From positions 1-59,162 of the forward strand of contig MU129166.1 in NCBI GenBank assembly GCA_014904985.1: a stretch of 59,162 nt of DNA, in the 5' to 3' direction. The notes below the pieces were generated by a model. The model saw only the letters and a list, made by a program, of their open reading frames with translations. It made no database searches and was not told the DNA's origin. The position numbers and the translations under genes are program-made. The DNA is from Hydnum rufescens UP504 (lineage: Eukaryota > Basidiomycota > Agaricomycetes > Cantharellales > Hydnaceae). Below are positions 26,487 to 38,495 of this stretch, in pieces (the stretch's first letter is position 1; the number at the start of each line of letters is the position of its first letter).

Positions 26487-29119
26487 TTACACAGCCTGCT
26501 CTCCAATCTGTGGTCTTTGGCTCAAAGTATAGTCGCACCGATCGTACAATGGCGGCATATCTGGAACCTTTTGAAGCAAAAGGTACTTGCGAATAGAATG
26601 CGGAAGCGACCTGAGGCCGTATCCCGCTTGCTTGCATGTTGAGACGTTGAACACTGTACAGAGTCAAAGATGGAATCAGGAGGCGAGCCTACACCAATCA
26701 GTGCTAAGCAAGTGGCTACTAACCCTGGTCGAGTTCTTCCAGGGAGAGGGTCTTGGTCTCCGGCACGAAGAGCAAAATGAGGAGCCAACCAAGCATGCTA
26801 ACGCATCACGTATTGATCACTCCCGCACCCTCGCTGACCCGAGTTAAGAAGGCAACTTACTTCCATGCTGCGTACCACCCGAACGCTCCTTGGTGGTGTA
26901 AAGGCCGTCAACAATCGCGGGAATGTCAAGGCGACGACGAAGTTGAAAAGCCTATGACGCATGTCAGCATGGAGCAGAGCCATCCATTACGTGTCGGGGA
27001 TTCTCACCAAGTAGTCGCGGTAGCAAACGACATCCCCACGTCTCGAATGTACAGGGGGAATGCCTCAGCCGAATATGTGAATGGGACGGGACCTTCACCA
27101 GGTCTGATCATCATTGAAAAGGCAGGTGGGTGGGATAAGACAAAAACAAACGGTCTGATTACTCACGAGTAGAAGACGGTGAAGAAATAAACCCCGAAGG
27201 CAATCGTGCCGACACGAGCCTGAGGATGCGTAAGGGGGTCGATGTAGAATGCGAAACCAGTCATCAGCAAACAGGCTGCCATGCAAGGGAATGTCGTCAG
27301 CAAGAGCTTGCGACGGCCGAATGTGTCGATTGTGTACACAGCAGGAAGAGCAAAGACAAAATTGACTGAAAACGTCGTAAACATCACATGTAGGCTAGAT
27401 CGGTAGAACTACACGAACCCATGCCGAATCCCCAAGAACCAAGGAGTGCATTGATGACGCTAAAGCCACCCAGGACGGAAAATGGTACTTGAGTAATAGG
27501 CAATGACCTGCGTTGTAAGAATGTCTCAGGAAGCGCTCGAATCATAGACATACACCCGTGACTCACATTTACTCCACAGAATTGTTGCATATACATGACA
27601 ATAAAGGACGCAAGGGATGCCCGTCGGTTTCGAGGGATTGTGAACAACTCTACGAGAAGATTGCGATTTCGGGTAACAAGCTTCTCTTCTTCTAACAAGA
27701 CATGAATGTCTTTTGTTGGATATAGAGTCAGAACGCTAACGGGATAGTACATGAGAAGGCCCTACAGTAAAGATCGCGGGCAGCCTGCAGTTTAGAATTA
27801 CGTAGCCTGAGTAGACTGTTGAATGCTTCTTCGTATCGTCCTCTTCTTCATCAACCAACGTGGACTCTCAGGAAGGAGATACACTTGAGCCATGACAGAT
27901 ACAGCAGGGAGACCAGCACTACCGAGCATAAGACGCCAATTCAGCCCAGTGATGTTATGTGTATCCTTCACGTGATAGAATGCCAAGCTCATCACATCTG
28001 CGGGAAAGACATTGGTCAGGACGGCGCGAGATGGGAGTGCACATGACAGCTCGCACATCCAAGCATGATTCCGAAAGCGGTCCACATCTGCCACATCATT
28101 ACCAGAGCACCCCGGATACTGGCGTGGAGCACATTCTGCTGAATACATACGGGACAGTGGAGCTTTTGGGGCCGATACCAAGCCCAAGAACAAAGCGAGC
28201 GGCAAAGAGATGTCCCCAAGAGTTGGTTACGCCAGACCAGAAGCACGTGAGCCATGACAGGGTGGCTGTGATGAAGATGGTCCCTCGACGACCGAAGAGG
28301 TCGTTCAGAGGCGCCGTCAGCCAGCAACCGAGCACGGTGCAACAAAGCTAAGCGATTCGAAATAAGATTGTTGATCACGGTGTGGGAATATTCAAGGGGG
28401 GTACCCACATAGGGGGCACCCGTCACGAGGCCAAGAATCCACTCGTTCTTTTGCCTAGTTTTTAAACTCGGCTCGAAGGCAGGGTCTGTGGAAATATGGA
28501 ACTGTTGGGGAAGAAAAGCTGGGCCCCATTGATGACGGACTCATCCATCTAATGGGCGGTGTTAGAAATTTGATTTACTGTGGGCGGAAGAAGTAATGCG
28601 TACGCCTTGAACGGCTGCAGCCATGGAACACAAAATTACAAGTGCGTAGAGTGTGAGGGGCTGACTCCATCTGTGCGTGCGTTCCCGGAGAAGGACGTTT
28701 TTGTCGCTCTCATCCAGTTGGTCGAGCTGGTCGAACTCTTCCATAACCCATGAGCGCTACGTGAAGGTAAGAGGTCATGTAGTGTACCTTCAGGATCTTG
28801 AGCGATAATGGCACCCTTCTTGAGCTCCTCGAGGTGCTGGACGAGGCCGAATTGCTTCGCAAATTGTTCGGCATCAGATTCGAGTTTGGCATGGGACTTG
28901 CCTGTGCGTAGTAGTCAGCAAGTTGGGAGAATTTGCGCGGTGCATGAATTATATTACCCTGAAGTAGATAGCTGTGAGATGGAGGATGGAGAAACGAGGA
29001 TCAAACGGACGTACACGCTAACGGATTCAGCAAGTCGCTGGTTTATTGCAGTGATTCATCTATGGAGGTGCATGTTCGATCTCCCCACGCTGGACATTCT
29101 GTTTTTCGTGGTCACTCAT
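26487..29119 (-). pseudogene. MFS sugar transporter, SP family, copy 1 (frame broken)
   Basis: Homologous to fungal SP-family hexose/polyol transporters. Visible pieces in order: MSDHEK start at 29119; HRWSQPLTLYALVILCSMAAAVQG with MDESVINGAQLFFPQQF after an intron; [20 protein letters not shown] (loop 2-3 GRR signature); [49 protein letters not shown] (sugar transporter signature); [76 protein letters not shown]; a C-terminal exon ending at 26487. Compared with the other copies it has single-base changes in runs that shift the frame: near 29075 (EHAPP then stop), near 27840 (after WLMKK) and near 26897. Either a pseudogene or unpolished sequence. Substrate cannot be told. Confidence 0.75.
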
Positions 29120-29815
29120 GGCTGGGTGGGGGACAGCAGACGATGGACGCAGACGGGACTGCGGGGATTTACGAGAAAGCGAGATTCTTTTGATAGCCGA
29201 TAGAATGCTCTCACAAATATAAATGTAAGGCCACGTGCTGCTGGTGGGGGCGATGTTGAGTCTAAATCAACCTGCAAGGCGCCTATCGCATTCGTCGCTT
29301 CACGCCCGCACTTTCCTTGCCTACACCGCCCATAGCTCGTACTTGACGCTCCGGACGTCAGGGAGCCCATCAGCCCTGCACCGGGAAAGAAAGTTCGCGT
29401 TATTGATCCATAATTGTGAGATCCTGGTTTTCATTCAGTTGACTCTACAATTCGCGTGACCAGCTGGATGGTGTTGCCGCCACTCAACTTGACTCGACTA
29501 TGACTCGACTTCCGGCGACTTCGAGCGCTTCCGAGTGCTTACACTTCCAAGTCAAAGCTATTCCTCTTAGTCCAAAGGCACGACGACGCAGAGGACGAGC
29601 GAATGGGGAAGTAACCAAGTCGGCCAAAGCCGGTTTGCTTCCGGCCGTCTCGTCGTTCGGGACATTTCGCGCTGTCGGAGAAGACGGTAGGACCTTCCTC
29701 CACCCACCCTTTATTTCGTTGACTGGCTTAGTTGTGAGAGCAGCAGATAATTCTGCCCACTCCCTGGACAGTCATATTTGCCGCCCTCACGCACAGAGAT
29801 CCGCAAAACCAACAA
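29120..29815. other. Upstream flank of transporter copy 1
   Basis: No gene supported. The part 29401-29806 is repeated at 31700-32106, directly joined to a truncated transporter. Confidence 0.6.
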
Positions 29816-29840
29816 NNNNNNNNNNNNNNNNNNNNNNNNN
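29816..29840. other. Assembly gap (25 N)
   Basis: Twenty-five undetermined bases. Sequence on the right restarts with a near copy of 26344 onwards. Confidence 1.
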
Positions 29841-32106
29841 GGGACCTCCAGACACTAACGAGGGCCCAAGGAGAAAAGATACGCGAGGTCAATAAAAGAA
29901 ACAACGTAGTTCGCGATATTTCGATATCTCGGAAAAAAAAAAAGGGGGGGGGAGTGAAACAGAGCTACCATCGGCTTTTACACAGCCTGCTCCCAATCTG
30001 GTGGTCTTTTTGCTCAAAGTGTAGTCGCCACCGATCGTACAATGGCGGCATATCTGAACCTTTTGAAGCAAAAGGTACTTGCGAATAGAATGCGGGGAGC
30101 GACCTGAGGCCGTATCCCCTTGCTTGCATGTTGAGACGTTGAACACTGTGTACAGAGTCAAAGATGGAATCAGGAGGGCGAGCCTACACCAATCAGTGCT
30201 AAGCAAGTGGCTACTAACCCTGGTCGAGTTCTTCCAGGAGGAGGGTCTTGGTCTCCGGCACGAAGGAGCAAAATGAGGAGCCAACCAAGCATGCTAACGC
30301 ATCACGTATTGATCACTCCCGCACCCTCGCTGACCCGAGTTAAGAAGGCGACTTACTTCCATGCTGCGTACCACCCGAACGCTCCTTGTGGTTTAAAGGC
30401 GCCAACAATCGCGGGAATGTCAAGGCGACGACGAAGTTGAAAAGCCTATGACGCATGTCAGCATGGGGCAGAGCCATCCATTACGTGTCGGGGATTCTTC
30501 ACCAAGTAGTCGCAGTAGCAAACGACATCCCCACGTCTCGAATGTACAGGGGGAATGCCTCAGCCGAATATGTGAATGGGACGGACCTTCACCAGGTCTG
30601 ATCATCATTGAAAGGCAGGTGGGGTGGGATAAGACAAAAAACAAACGGTCTGATTACTCACGAGTAGAAGGCGGTGAAGAAATAAACCCCGAAGGCAATC
30701 GTGCCGACACGAGCCTGAGGATGCGTAAGGGGGTCGATTGTAGAATGCGAAACCAGTCATCAACAAACAGGCTGCCATGCAAGGGAATGTCGTCAGCAAG
30801 AGCTTGCGACGGCCGAATGTGTCGATTGTGTACACGGCAGGAAGAGCAAAGACAAAATTGACTGAAAACGTCGTAAACATCACATGTAGTAGGTCGTTAG
30901 AACTACACGAACCCATGCCGAATCCCCAAGAACAAGGAGTGCATTGATGACGCTAAAGCCACCCAGACGGAAAATGGTACTTGAGTAATAGGCAATGACC
31001 TGCGTTGCAAGAATGTCTCAGGAAGCGCTCGAATCATAGACATACACCCGTGACTCACATTTACTCCACAGAATTGTTGCATATACATGACAATAAAGGA
31101 CGCAAGGGATGCCCGTCGGTTTCGAGAGGATTGTGAACAACTCCACGAGAAGATTGCGATTTCGGGTAACAAGCTTCTCTTCTTCTAACAAGACATGAAT
31201 GTCTTTTGTTGGATATAGAGTCAGAACGCTAACGGGATAGTACATGAGAAGGCCCTACAGTAAAGATCGCGGGCAGCCTGCAGTTTAGAATTACGTAGCC
31301 TGAGTAGACTGTTGAATGCTTCTTCGTATCGTCCCTTCTTCATCAACCAACGTGGACTCTCAGGAAGGAGATACACTTGAGCCATGACAGATACAGCAGG
31401 GAGACCAGCACTACCGAGCATAAGACGCCAATTCAGCCCAGTGATGTTATGTGTATCCTTCACGTGATAGAATGCCAAGCTCATCACATCTGCGGGAAAG
31501 ACATTGGTCAGGACGGCGCGAGATGGGAGTGCACATGACAGCTCGCACATCCAAGCATGATTCCGAAAGCGGTCCACATCTGCCACATCATTACCAGAGC
31601 ACCCGGATATGGCGGGGAGCACATTCTGCTGAATATACCGGACAGTGGAGCTTTTGGGGCCGATACCGAAGCCCAAGAACAAAGCGAGCGGCAAAGATGA
31701 TTATTGATCCATAATTGTGAGATCCTGGTTTTCATTCAGTTGACTCTACAATTCGCGTGACCAGCTGGATGGTGTTGCCGCCACCTCGACTCGACTATGA
31801 CTCGACTTCCGGCGACTTCGAGCACTTCCGTGCTTACGATTCCAAGTCAAAGTTATTCCTCTTAGTCCAAAGGCACAACGACGCAGAGGAGCGGCTAGCG
31901 AATGGGGAAGTAGCCAAGTCGGCCAAAGCCGGTTTGCTTCCGGCCGCCTCGTCGTTCGGGGCATTCGCGCTGTCTGGGAAGACTCTAGGACCTTCCTCCA
32001 CCACCCTTTATTTTGTTGACTGGCTTAGTTATGAGAGCAGCAGATAATTCTGCCCACTCCTGGACAGTCATATTTGCCGCCCTCACGCACAGAGATCCGC
32101 AAAACA
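29841..32106. repeat. Near-identical duplicate of 26344-28207 joined to 29401-29806
   Basis: The block starts immediately after the N gap and ends where the first copy runs into the gap. Internally it lacks the 28208-29400 equivalent. This gives the order gap, transporter 3' two thirds, deletion, upstream flank. Confidence 0.85.
29978..31699 (-). pseudogene. MFS sugar transporter, copy 2 (truncated, near-identical to copy 1)
   Basis: Repeats copy 1 from its C-terminal exon up to about the [11 protein letters not shown] region, introns included, with very few substitutions. The differences are mainly one-base length changes in short runs (near 29985, 30000, 30100, 30240 and 30265). It contains YTIDTFGRRKLLL, TRNRNLLVELF, PESPRWLMKKGRYEEAFNSLLRLRN and [15 protein letters not shown]. 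The first four or so exons are missing: at about 31699 the gene is fused to the sequence that lies upstream of copy 1 (29401 onwards). This is not a functional gene as written. Position beside the N gap and near identity argue for a redundant contig end or allele rather than an old duplication. Confidence 0.8.
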
Positions 32107-33439
32107 ATTGCTCGGCAATCTCTCACACAGCCTGGCTATGCTAGTGCATACAAAGTGTTGTGGTCGATGAGTCAACGTATACAAACTCAATAGCCGAGTC
32201 GCAAGTGGCAACTTCAGTCAACTTGAGCTGCCGGCATCTGTACATATATATAATATAGAAATAGGAGGGCCGGCTTTGTGGTGACGACTTTGGGAGTATA
32301 TCCTGGAAAGAGCATTGGTGTGTCTGGAAGAGTGGTATTTGCACAGAATGCGCAGTTTGTTATACATGATATATGCAAACGAGGAAAAGACACCTGGTCA
32401 CAGCGCGAAGTTCATGCTGATGGGCTCCTCAGTTTCCCCGCCTGCTTCCTCGGGCCCTCAAGATGGGTGGAGAGGTTGCTAAGAGAGTGCGAGATCTGGG
32501 AGAAATTGTGAAAGGCTACGGATGAAAATACTATTTCTCCTGATGACTGAGCGGACGTGGGCGAATTCGATAGACCGGAGAGCCCTAGTGGCTCGAGTGA
32601 AAGATAGCAGGAAGGATATTATTTAGAAAGTCCTTAGATTTGTTGGCGAGGCTCGCCCTTTTATACTATGTACAGGATATTAAAGAAAATACGGCAGTAG
32701 AATGTTCGGGTGCCATTGGCACCAACCAGAAAAGTATAGAAGATTCTCTTTAGGTATATTATTACCATAAGAGGGTGGTAGGGGTGTCGCGCTTGGTCCG
32801 CTGTTAAGCCCAAATAGGGGGTATTGACTTTTTGGGTTGATGACATAATCAACACGTATTTTTTATTCCAACAAGAAATACATTCAGTCAATCGGTTGTA
32901 GGTGCGCAGCAAATGCCAGTGCTCACAGCCTTATGGTTCACTTTAAGTGCTTCCTCACGGCCAAGTTCTAAAAGATGGATGGAGAGGTTGTCAAGAAAGC
33001 AAGTGATATCTGGCTGGAGGTGATGAAAAATACTCGTGACCTTGTCAATTGTCTTGAATGCTTACAAGTGGTGAGATTTCAAGGAGAATGAGTGAGGCCA
33101 AGGAGAATTTCGGTAGATTAGGTCCACAGAAAATCCCAATTGTTATCCCATCCATCCTTAGATACACTAACCCCTAATGTCGTGTACATACGTATTATGT
33201 AACGACTTCGGCACCAGCCACCCCCTTTTTTTGGTCGATACTCGATACTGATACTAGCAGGTGCTAAATGTTGGAGTCTCCTCAGTCTTCAGCACTTCTT
33301 CATGGCAGCCAGATTGCAGAGGGATTTTCAAAAGACAGAGCGAGACGCAGGAAAAATACTCTGCTATTAGTGGCGGGTAAGCCTTACCTGCCTTGAGCAC
33401 CTCCTTGTGGTGAGCAAATGCCAAAAGATAAACTCAAAG
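32107..33439. other. Stretch with no supported gene
   Basis: AT-rich, with short frames only. Separates the near-identical duplicate from the older segmental duplicate. Confidence 0.5.
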
Positions 33440-34126
33440 GTCACAAATAGGGGAAATTCTTTTCTGTGAGGTCTGAAAAATATTCAGGAAGACTGGACTT
33501 GTCACAGCCTCATAGGCCTGGCATGGCCATCAGCTAAGTTCGGCCGCGCATGCCAACGGGTCATAGTATTCCCAAACACACTGCACCAGGATGTGGGACG
33601 CTGTGAGAAAACTTGACGATATGTTGAAGAGTATACCATGTTATTCGGATAGTGCGCTGCCTGTTCAATTCCGAGTCCTAGAAGCTTGAACACCATTGTA
33701 GTCCTTTTTCCGGTGCCACTCCGTCCAATGATGAAGCACAATGATGGATGGATGATTGATTATTCGTATTTCGGCTGGCCTACGCAGTCAGTGTTTAATT
33801 GGGCAAGCTTGAAAAAGCGACTGAGTGAATGAACGAGACCGCAAATGGATGTATAGTTTCAATATGTGCCTGCGGTAAAGCATATGGGACGGTATATGAC
33901 GAGACAATCATCTCGAGCTGACCTCTGAGAACGGTCTGAGAAATGCAGTTCATAATCATGAAGAGATGATCCAAACAGGGGGGATGGATAACACACAGTG
34001 AAGTATGGGATGGGCTTCCCAAGAGAGAGGATTTTGTGTAAATAGATCAGGATTGTTTGAGATCGCATGCATATTTAATACAGGCAAAGCATGACCTCAA
34101 GGTATACCTCTTCAGTGAAAGTGTGG
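33440..34126 (-). pseudogene. Decayed fragment of the TRANK-like gene (segmental copy)
   Basis: Homologous to about 23918-24650. It still shows FIIGRSGTGKRTTMVFKLLG near 33735-33680, but a Thr of the Walker A stretch is replaced by Arg, reading frames are broken soon after, and the acidic block between the two helicase stretches is deleted. The intron acceptor that precedes LHKIL in the intact gene (CTGATCTAG|TTG) reads CTGATCTATTTAC here (about 34040-34055), so that splice site is lost. The first exon (24652-25612 of the intact copy) is deleted. Clearly non-functional. Confidence 0.8.
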
Positions 34127-35020
34127 CTTTGACCTTCGAAGATGATTACGTCATCAACCACGGTACAGGAACCCTAGGACGATTTCAGACTATCTTAGAG
34201 GCAGGGTAGGGGGACGGTCGTATTCCAATTTCAATTCTCACTCAACGAATGGCTACCATAGCAAGGAATAGAAAGTACTATGCTATAATGCGACTTGGAT
34301 AATTCTGGCCGCTTACACTCGCATACATAGACATCTCGTAAGCACCAGTACTTCGTTGGGAGATCGCTGCCCACGTCTTGCGAGACTCGTCGGATAATTA
34401 ATCTTATATGCGTGCTGCTCCTTCCCTCGATCGACTTCAATCCGAGTCGATCCGGCGCATCCTCCAAACACTCAGTATTCAAAGACAGTCCCGTCTTGCC
34501 TATATTTTTTCTGAAGTCCCCCAAAATCAAGGACCAGGTAGGTGGCCTGGACCTGTACGACGAGAGCCTTTTCTTTATTTTGACGAAACTGTTGACTCGA
34601 TGATCCCGGGGAACTCGCTCTACAGAGGCCCGAAGTATATATATATAAGTTTAATTTCAGGAGTCCCCTCCCCACAATGGGGTAAGTAAGGAACCCACGA
34701 CCGTATTGCGACGCACTCATCCTATTGATATGAGTCAAAAGCTTGCATCTCCGTCAGCACCATAACTATTAGGGTGAACTGCACTTCACCGCTAGGCGTG
34801 ACGTCCAAGAAAAGTCTTCCTGTAAATACTGCAGGGATACAGGCGAATCCATCCGGTTCAAAATACTAGACCTCCAGACACCAACGAAGGTCCAAGGAGA
34901 AAAGATACGTGAGGTCGTAAAAGGTAGGAACAACGTAGTTCGTAATATTTAGATATTTCCTAAAACAAAAAAGGGGACGGGGAAGAAGAAATTAAGAGTG
35001 AATAGAGCTACCATCAGCTT
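34127..35020. other. Intergenic part of the segmental duplicate
   Basis: Matches 25612-26486 with moderate divergence. No gene supported. Confidence 0.55.
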
Positions 35021-37639
35021 TTACACTCCCTGCTCTTCAATCTGTTGTTTCTGGCTCAAGATGTAGTCACCCCGATCGTACAATGGCGGCATTTCTGGAA
35101 CATTTTGGCGGAAAAGGTACTTGCGAATAGCATGCGGGAGCGACTTGACGCCGTACGCCGCTTGCTTGCGTGTTGGGACGTTGAACACTATACAGGAGTC
35201 AAAGATAGAATCAGGGGACGGACCGACACCAATCAGTGCCAGGAAAGCAGGTCACTAACCCTGGTCGAGTTCTTCCAGGGAGAGAGACTTGGTCTCCGGC
35301 ACGAAGAGCAAAATGAGGAGCCAACCAATCATGCTAACGCATCACGAATTAATCACTCTTACGCCGACCCGAATCAAGAAGGCAACTTACTTCCATGCTG
35401 CGTACCACCCGAACGCTCCTTGTGGTGTAAACGCTGACAACAATCGCGGGAATGTAAGGGCGACGATGAAGTTGAAAAGCCTATGAGACATCTCAATATG
35501 AGACAGAGGCATCCATTACGTGTCGGGGATTCTCACCAAGTAGTCGCGGTAGCAAACGACATCCCCACGTCTCGAATGTACAGGGGGAATGCCTCAGCCG
35601 AATATGTGAATGGTACGGGACCCTCACCAGGTCTGGTCATTGAAAGATATGTGGGTGGAACAAGGCAAAAACAAACGTTTGATTACTCACGAGTAGAACA
35701 CACAGAAGAAATAAACGCCGAAGGCAATCGTGCCGATACGAGCCTGAGGATGGCAAGGGGTCGATGTAGAATGCGAAACCAGTGATCAGCAAACAGGCTG
35801 CCATGCAAGGGAATGTCGTTAGCAAGAGCTTGCGACGGCCGAATGTGTCGATTGTGTACACGCAGGAAGAGCAAAGACAAAATTGACTGAAAACGTCGTA
35901 AACATCACATATAGGCAGATGGTAGAACTACACGAACCCATGCCGAATCCCCAAGAACCAAGGAGTGCATTGATGACGCTAAAGCCACCCAGACGGAAAA
36001 TGGTACTTGAGTAATAGGCAATGACCTGCGTTGCAAGAATGCCTCAGGAAGCGCTCAAATCATAGACCTAGACCCATTACTCACATTTACCCCACAGAAT
36101 TGTTGCATATACATGACAATAAAGGATGCAAGGGACGCCCGTCGGTTTCGAGGGATAGTGAACAACTCTAAGGCAAGGTTGCGGTTTCGAGTGACAAGCT
36201 TCTCTTCTTCTAGCAAGACATGAATATCTTTTGTTGGACATGGGGTTAGAGCGTTAACGGGATAACATGTGAGAAAGGCCCTACAATAAAGATCGCGGGC
36301 AGCTTGCAGCTTAGAATTACGCAGCCTGCGCAGACTGTCGAATGCTTCTTCGTATCGCCCCTTCTTCATCAACCAACGTGGACTCTCAGGAAGGAGGTAC
36401 ACTTGAGCCATGACAATGATGGCAGGGAAACCGGCACTACCGAGCATAAGACGCCAACTCAGCCCAGTGATGTTATGTGTATCCTTCACGTGATAGAATG
36501 CCAAACTCATCACATCTGCAAGTAAGACATTAGTCAGCATGGCGCAGGACGGGAGTGCACATAACAGCTCGCACATCCAAGCATGATTCCGAAAGCGGTC
36601 CACATTTGCCACATCATTACCATAGCACCGCGGATATTGGCTGGAGCACATTCTGCTGAATACACAGGGACGGTGGTGCTTTTGGGGCCGATACCGAGCC
36701 CAAGAACAAAGCGAGCGGCAAAGAGATGTCCCCAAGAGTTGGTTACGCCAGACCAGAAGCACGTGAGCCATGACAGGGTGGCTGTGATGAAAATTGTACC
36801 TCTACGACCGAAGAGGTCGTTGAGAGGCGCGGTCAGCCAGCAACCGAGCACGGCGCAGCAAAGCTAAGGGGCTCGAATAAGATTGTTGGTCACGGTGGGG
36901 GAATATTTAGGAGGATACCCACGTAAGGGGCACCCGTCACGAGGCCAAGAATCCACTCGTTGTGTTGCTGAGTTTTTATACTGCCTACGACGGCAATGTC
37001 TGTAGAAATATTGAACTGTTGCGGGAAGAAAAGCTGGGCCCCATTGATGACGGACTCATCCATCTAATGGGCGTTGTTAGAAATTGATTTATGTGAGCGG
37101 AAGAAGTAATGCGTACGCCTTGAACGGCTGCAGCCATGGAGCACAAAACCACAAGTGCGTAAAGCGTTTTGGGCTGATTCCATCGGTGCGTGCGTTCCCG
37201 GAGAAGGACGTTTTTGTCGCTCTCATCCAGTTGATCGAGCTTGTCGAACGCTTCCATAACTCATGAGCGCTACATGAAGGTAAGAGGGTATGCAATGTAC
37301 CTTCAGGATCTTGTGCGATAATGGCACCCTTCTTGAGCTCCTCGAGGTGCTCGACGAGACCGAATTGCTTCGCGAATTGTTCGGCGTCAGATTCGAGTTC
37401 GGCATGGGACTTGCCTGTGTGAAGCAGCAGTCAGCAAGTTGTGAGAATATGCAGGGTGCATAATTCATGTTTACCCTGAAATAGATAACTGTGAGACGGA
37501 GGATGGAGAAACGAGGATCAAACGGACGTACAGCTAACGGATTCGCAAGTCGCTGGTTTATCGCAGTCATTTCATCTATGGGAGGTGCATGATGTTCGAT
37601 CTCTCCACGCTGGATATCCTTTTTTTCGTGGTCACTCAT
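35021..37639 (-). pseudogene. MFS sugar transporter, copy 3 (diverged paralogue, at least one frameshift)
   Basis: The most complete copy. The N-terminal exon MSDHEKKDIQRGEIEHHAPPIDEMTAINQRLANPLA is intact and spliced at GTACGT. Then [139 protein letters not shown] and the C-terminal [21 protein letters not shown] and ETKSLSLEELDQ blocks. Near 35750 it lacks two bases compared with copy 1, so the frame shifts after GFAFYIDPL. If that is a sequencing error this would be a working SP-family sugar or polyol transporter with 12 TM helices; otherwise it is a young pseudogene. Confidence 0.75.
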
Positions 37640-37986
37640 GGCTGGAGGGGGAATAGCAGACGATGGACGCAGAGGGGCTGCGGGATGGTTTAGGAGGAAG
37701 CTGGGGTTCTTTTGTACCCGAAAGAACGGGTAGGCTCCCATAAATAAAAATATGCCCACGTGCTGATGGGGCGATGTTGAGTCTAAATTAACCTCTTCGG
37801 GGGCGCCTATCACATCCGTCGCTTCACAGCCCGCGCTTTCCTTGCCTACACCGCCCATAGCTCGTACTCAATGCTCTGGACGTCAGAAAGCCCATCAGAG
37901 TCCGCACCAGGAAAGGAAGCTCGCTTTATTGATCCATCACGCTGAGATCCCGCTTTAATTCAGTTGACTCCACAGTTCGCGTGACC

Positions 37987-38495
37987 TGTTCATCCTACGG
38001 TCCACATGGTTTGTGCACAATAATCCTTCGCCGAATTCCTGAAGTATTTTTGACGCTGGAGATGCCGTCTTCAAGACTTCAAGAGTAACACCAGGGAAAT
38101 TCAGAAATACGGATGCGGTTGTGGTCTTCCTCTTGAGCCTTTGGCGGTAAAATGTCATTTCCGCGCCCCGGAATGCTTTTCCTCATCGGCCTTCCCCCGC
38201 AACAGTAATTTTGGGATTTCCCCGTGCACAACTCGAGAAATATGTTCGGCCGTAACCCGGGGCCCAGGCCTAGTGAACAGATCACAAATATTTAACCGAT
38301 ATTGGGCGAAGTAGCCACGGATATTTGGGCAAGCCATCAAGTGATACGACCTCACACTCGGGCATCCGATGAAGAGGGGTCATCAGTATTGTTCCCCTTC
38401 ACGCGATGACTTTTCTGGCCTCGATTGCGGCACCAGATTCAGTGAACGTCTCGGACAAAAAATCAGAGACGCGAGCATTGATCACTGCGGCCTGA
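37987..38495. other. Short intergenic stretch downstream of RRP45
   Basis: A - strand frame at 38155-38355 (66 residues) reads like ordinary protein (DLFTRPGPRVTAEHISRVVHGEIPKLLL) and may be an exon of an unrecognised gene or of a remnant. No family assigned. Confidence 0.35.

Larger units (their letters stand above)
33440..37986. repeat. Diverged segmental duplicate of about 23918-29460
   Basis: Collinear with 23918-29460 on the same strand: helicase 3' fragment, intergenic region, transporter and its upstream flank. About 1 kb shorter, mostly from loss of the first helicase exon. Homology ends within the GTTCGCGTGACC string at about 37986 (29460 in the first copy). Confidence 0.8.

Noticed and set aside
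29500..29895. Open frame reading through the N gap
   Set aside because: Undetermined bases are inside it and the right part is the 3' flank of a transporter copy on the other strand.
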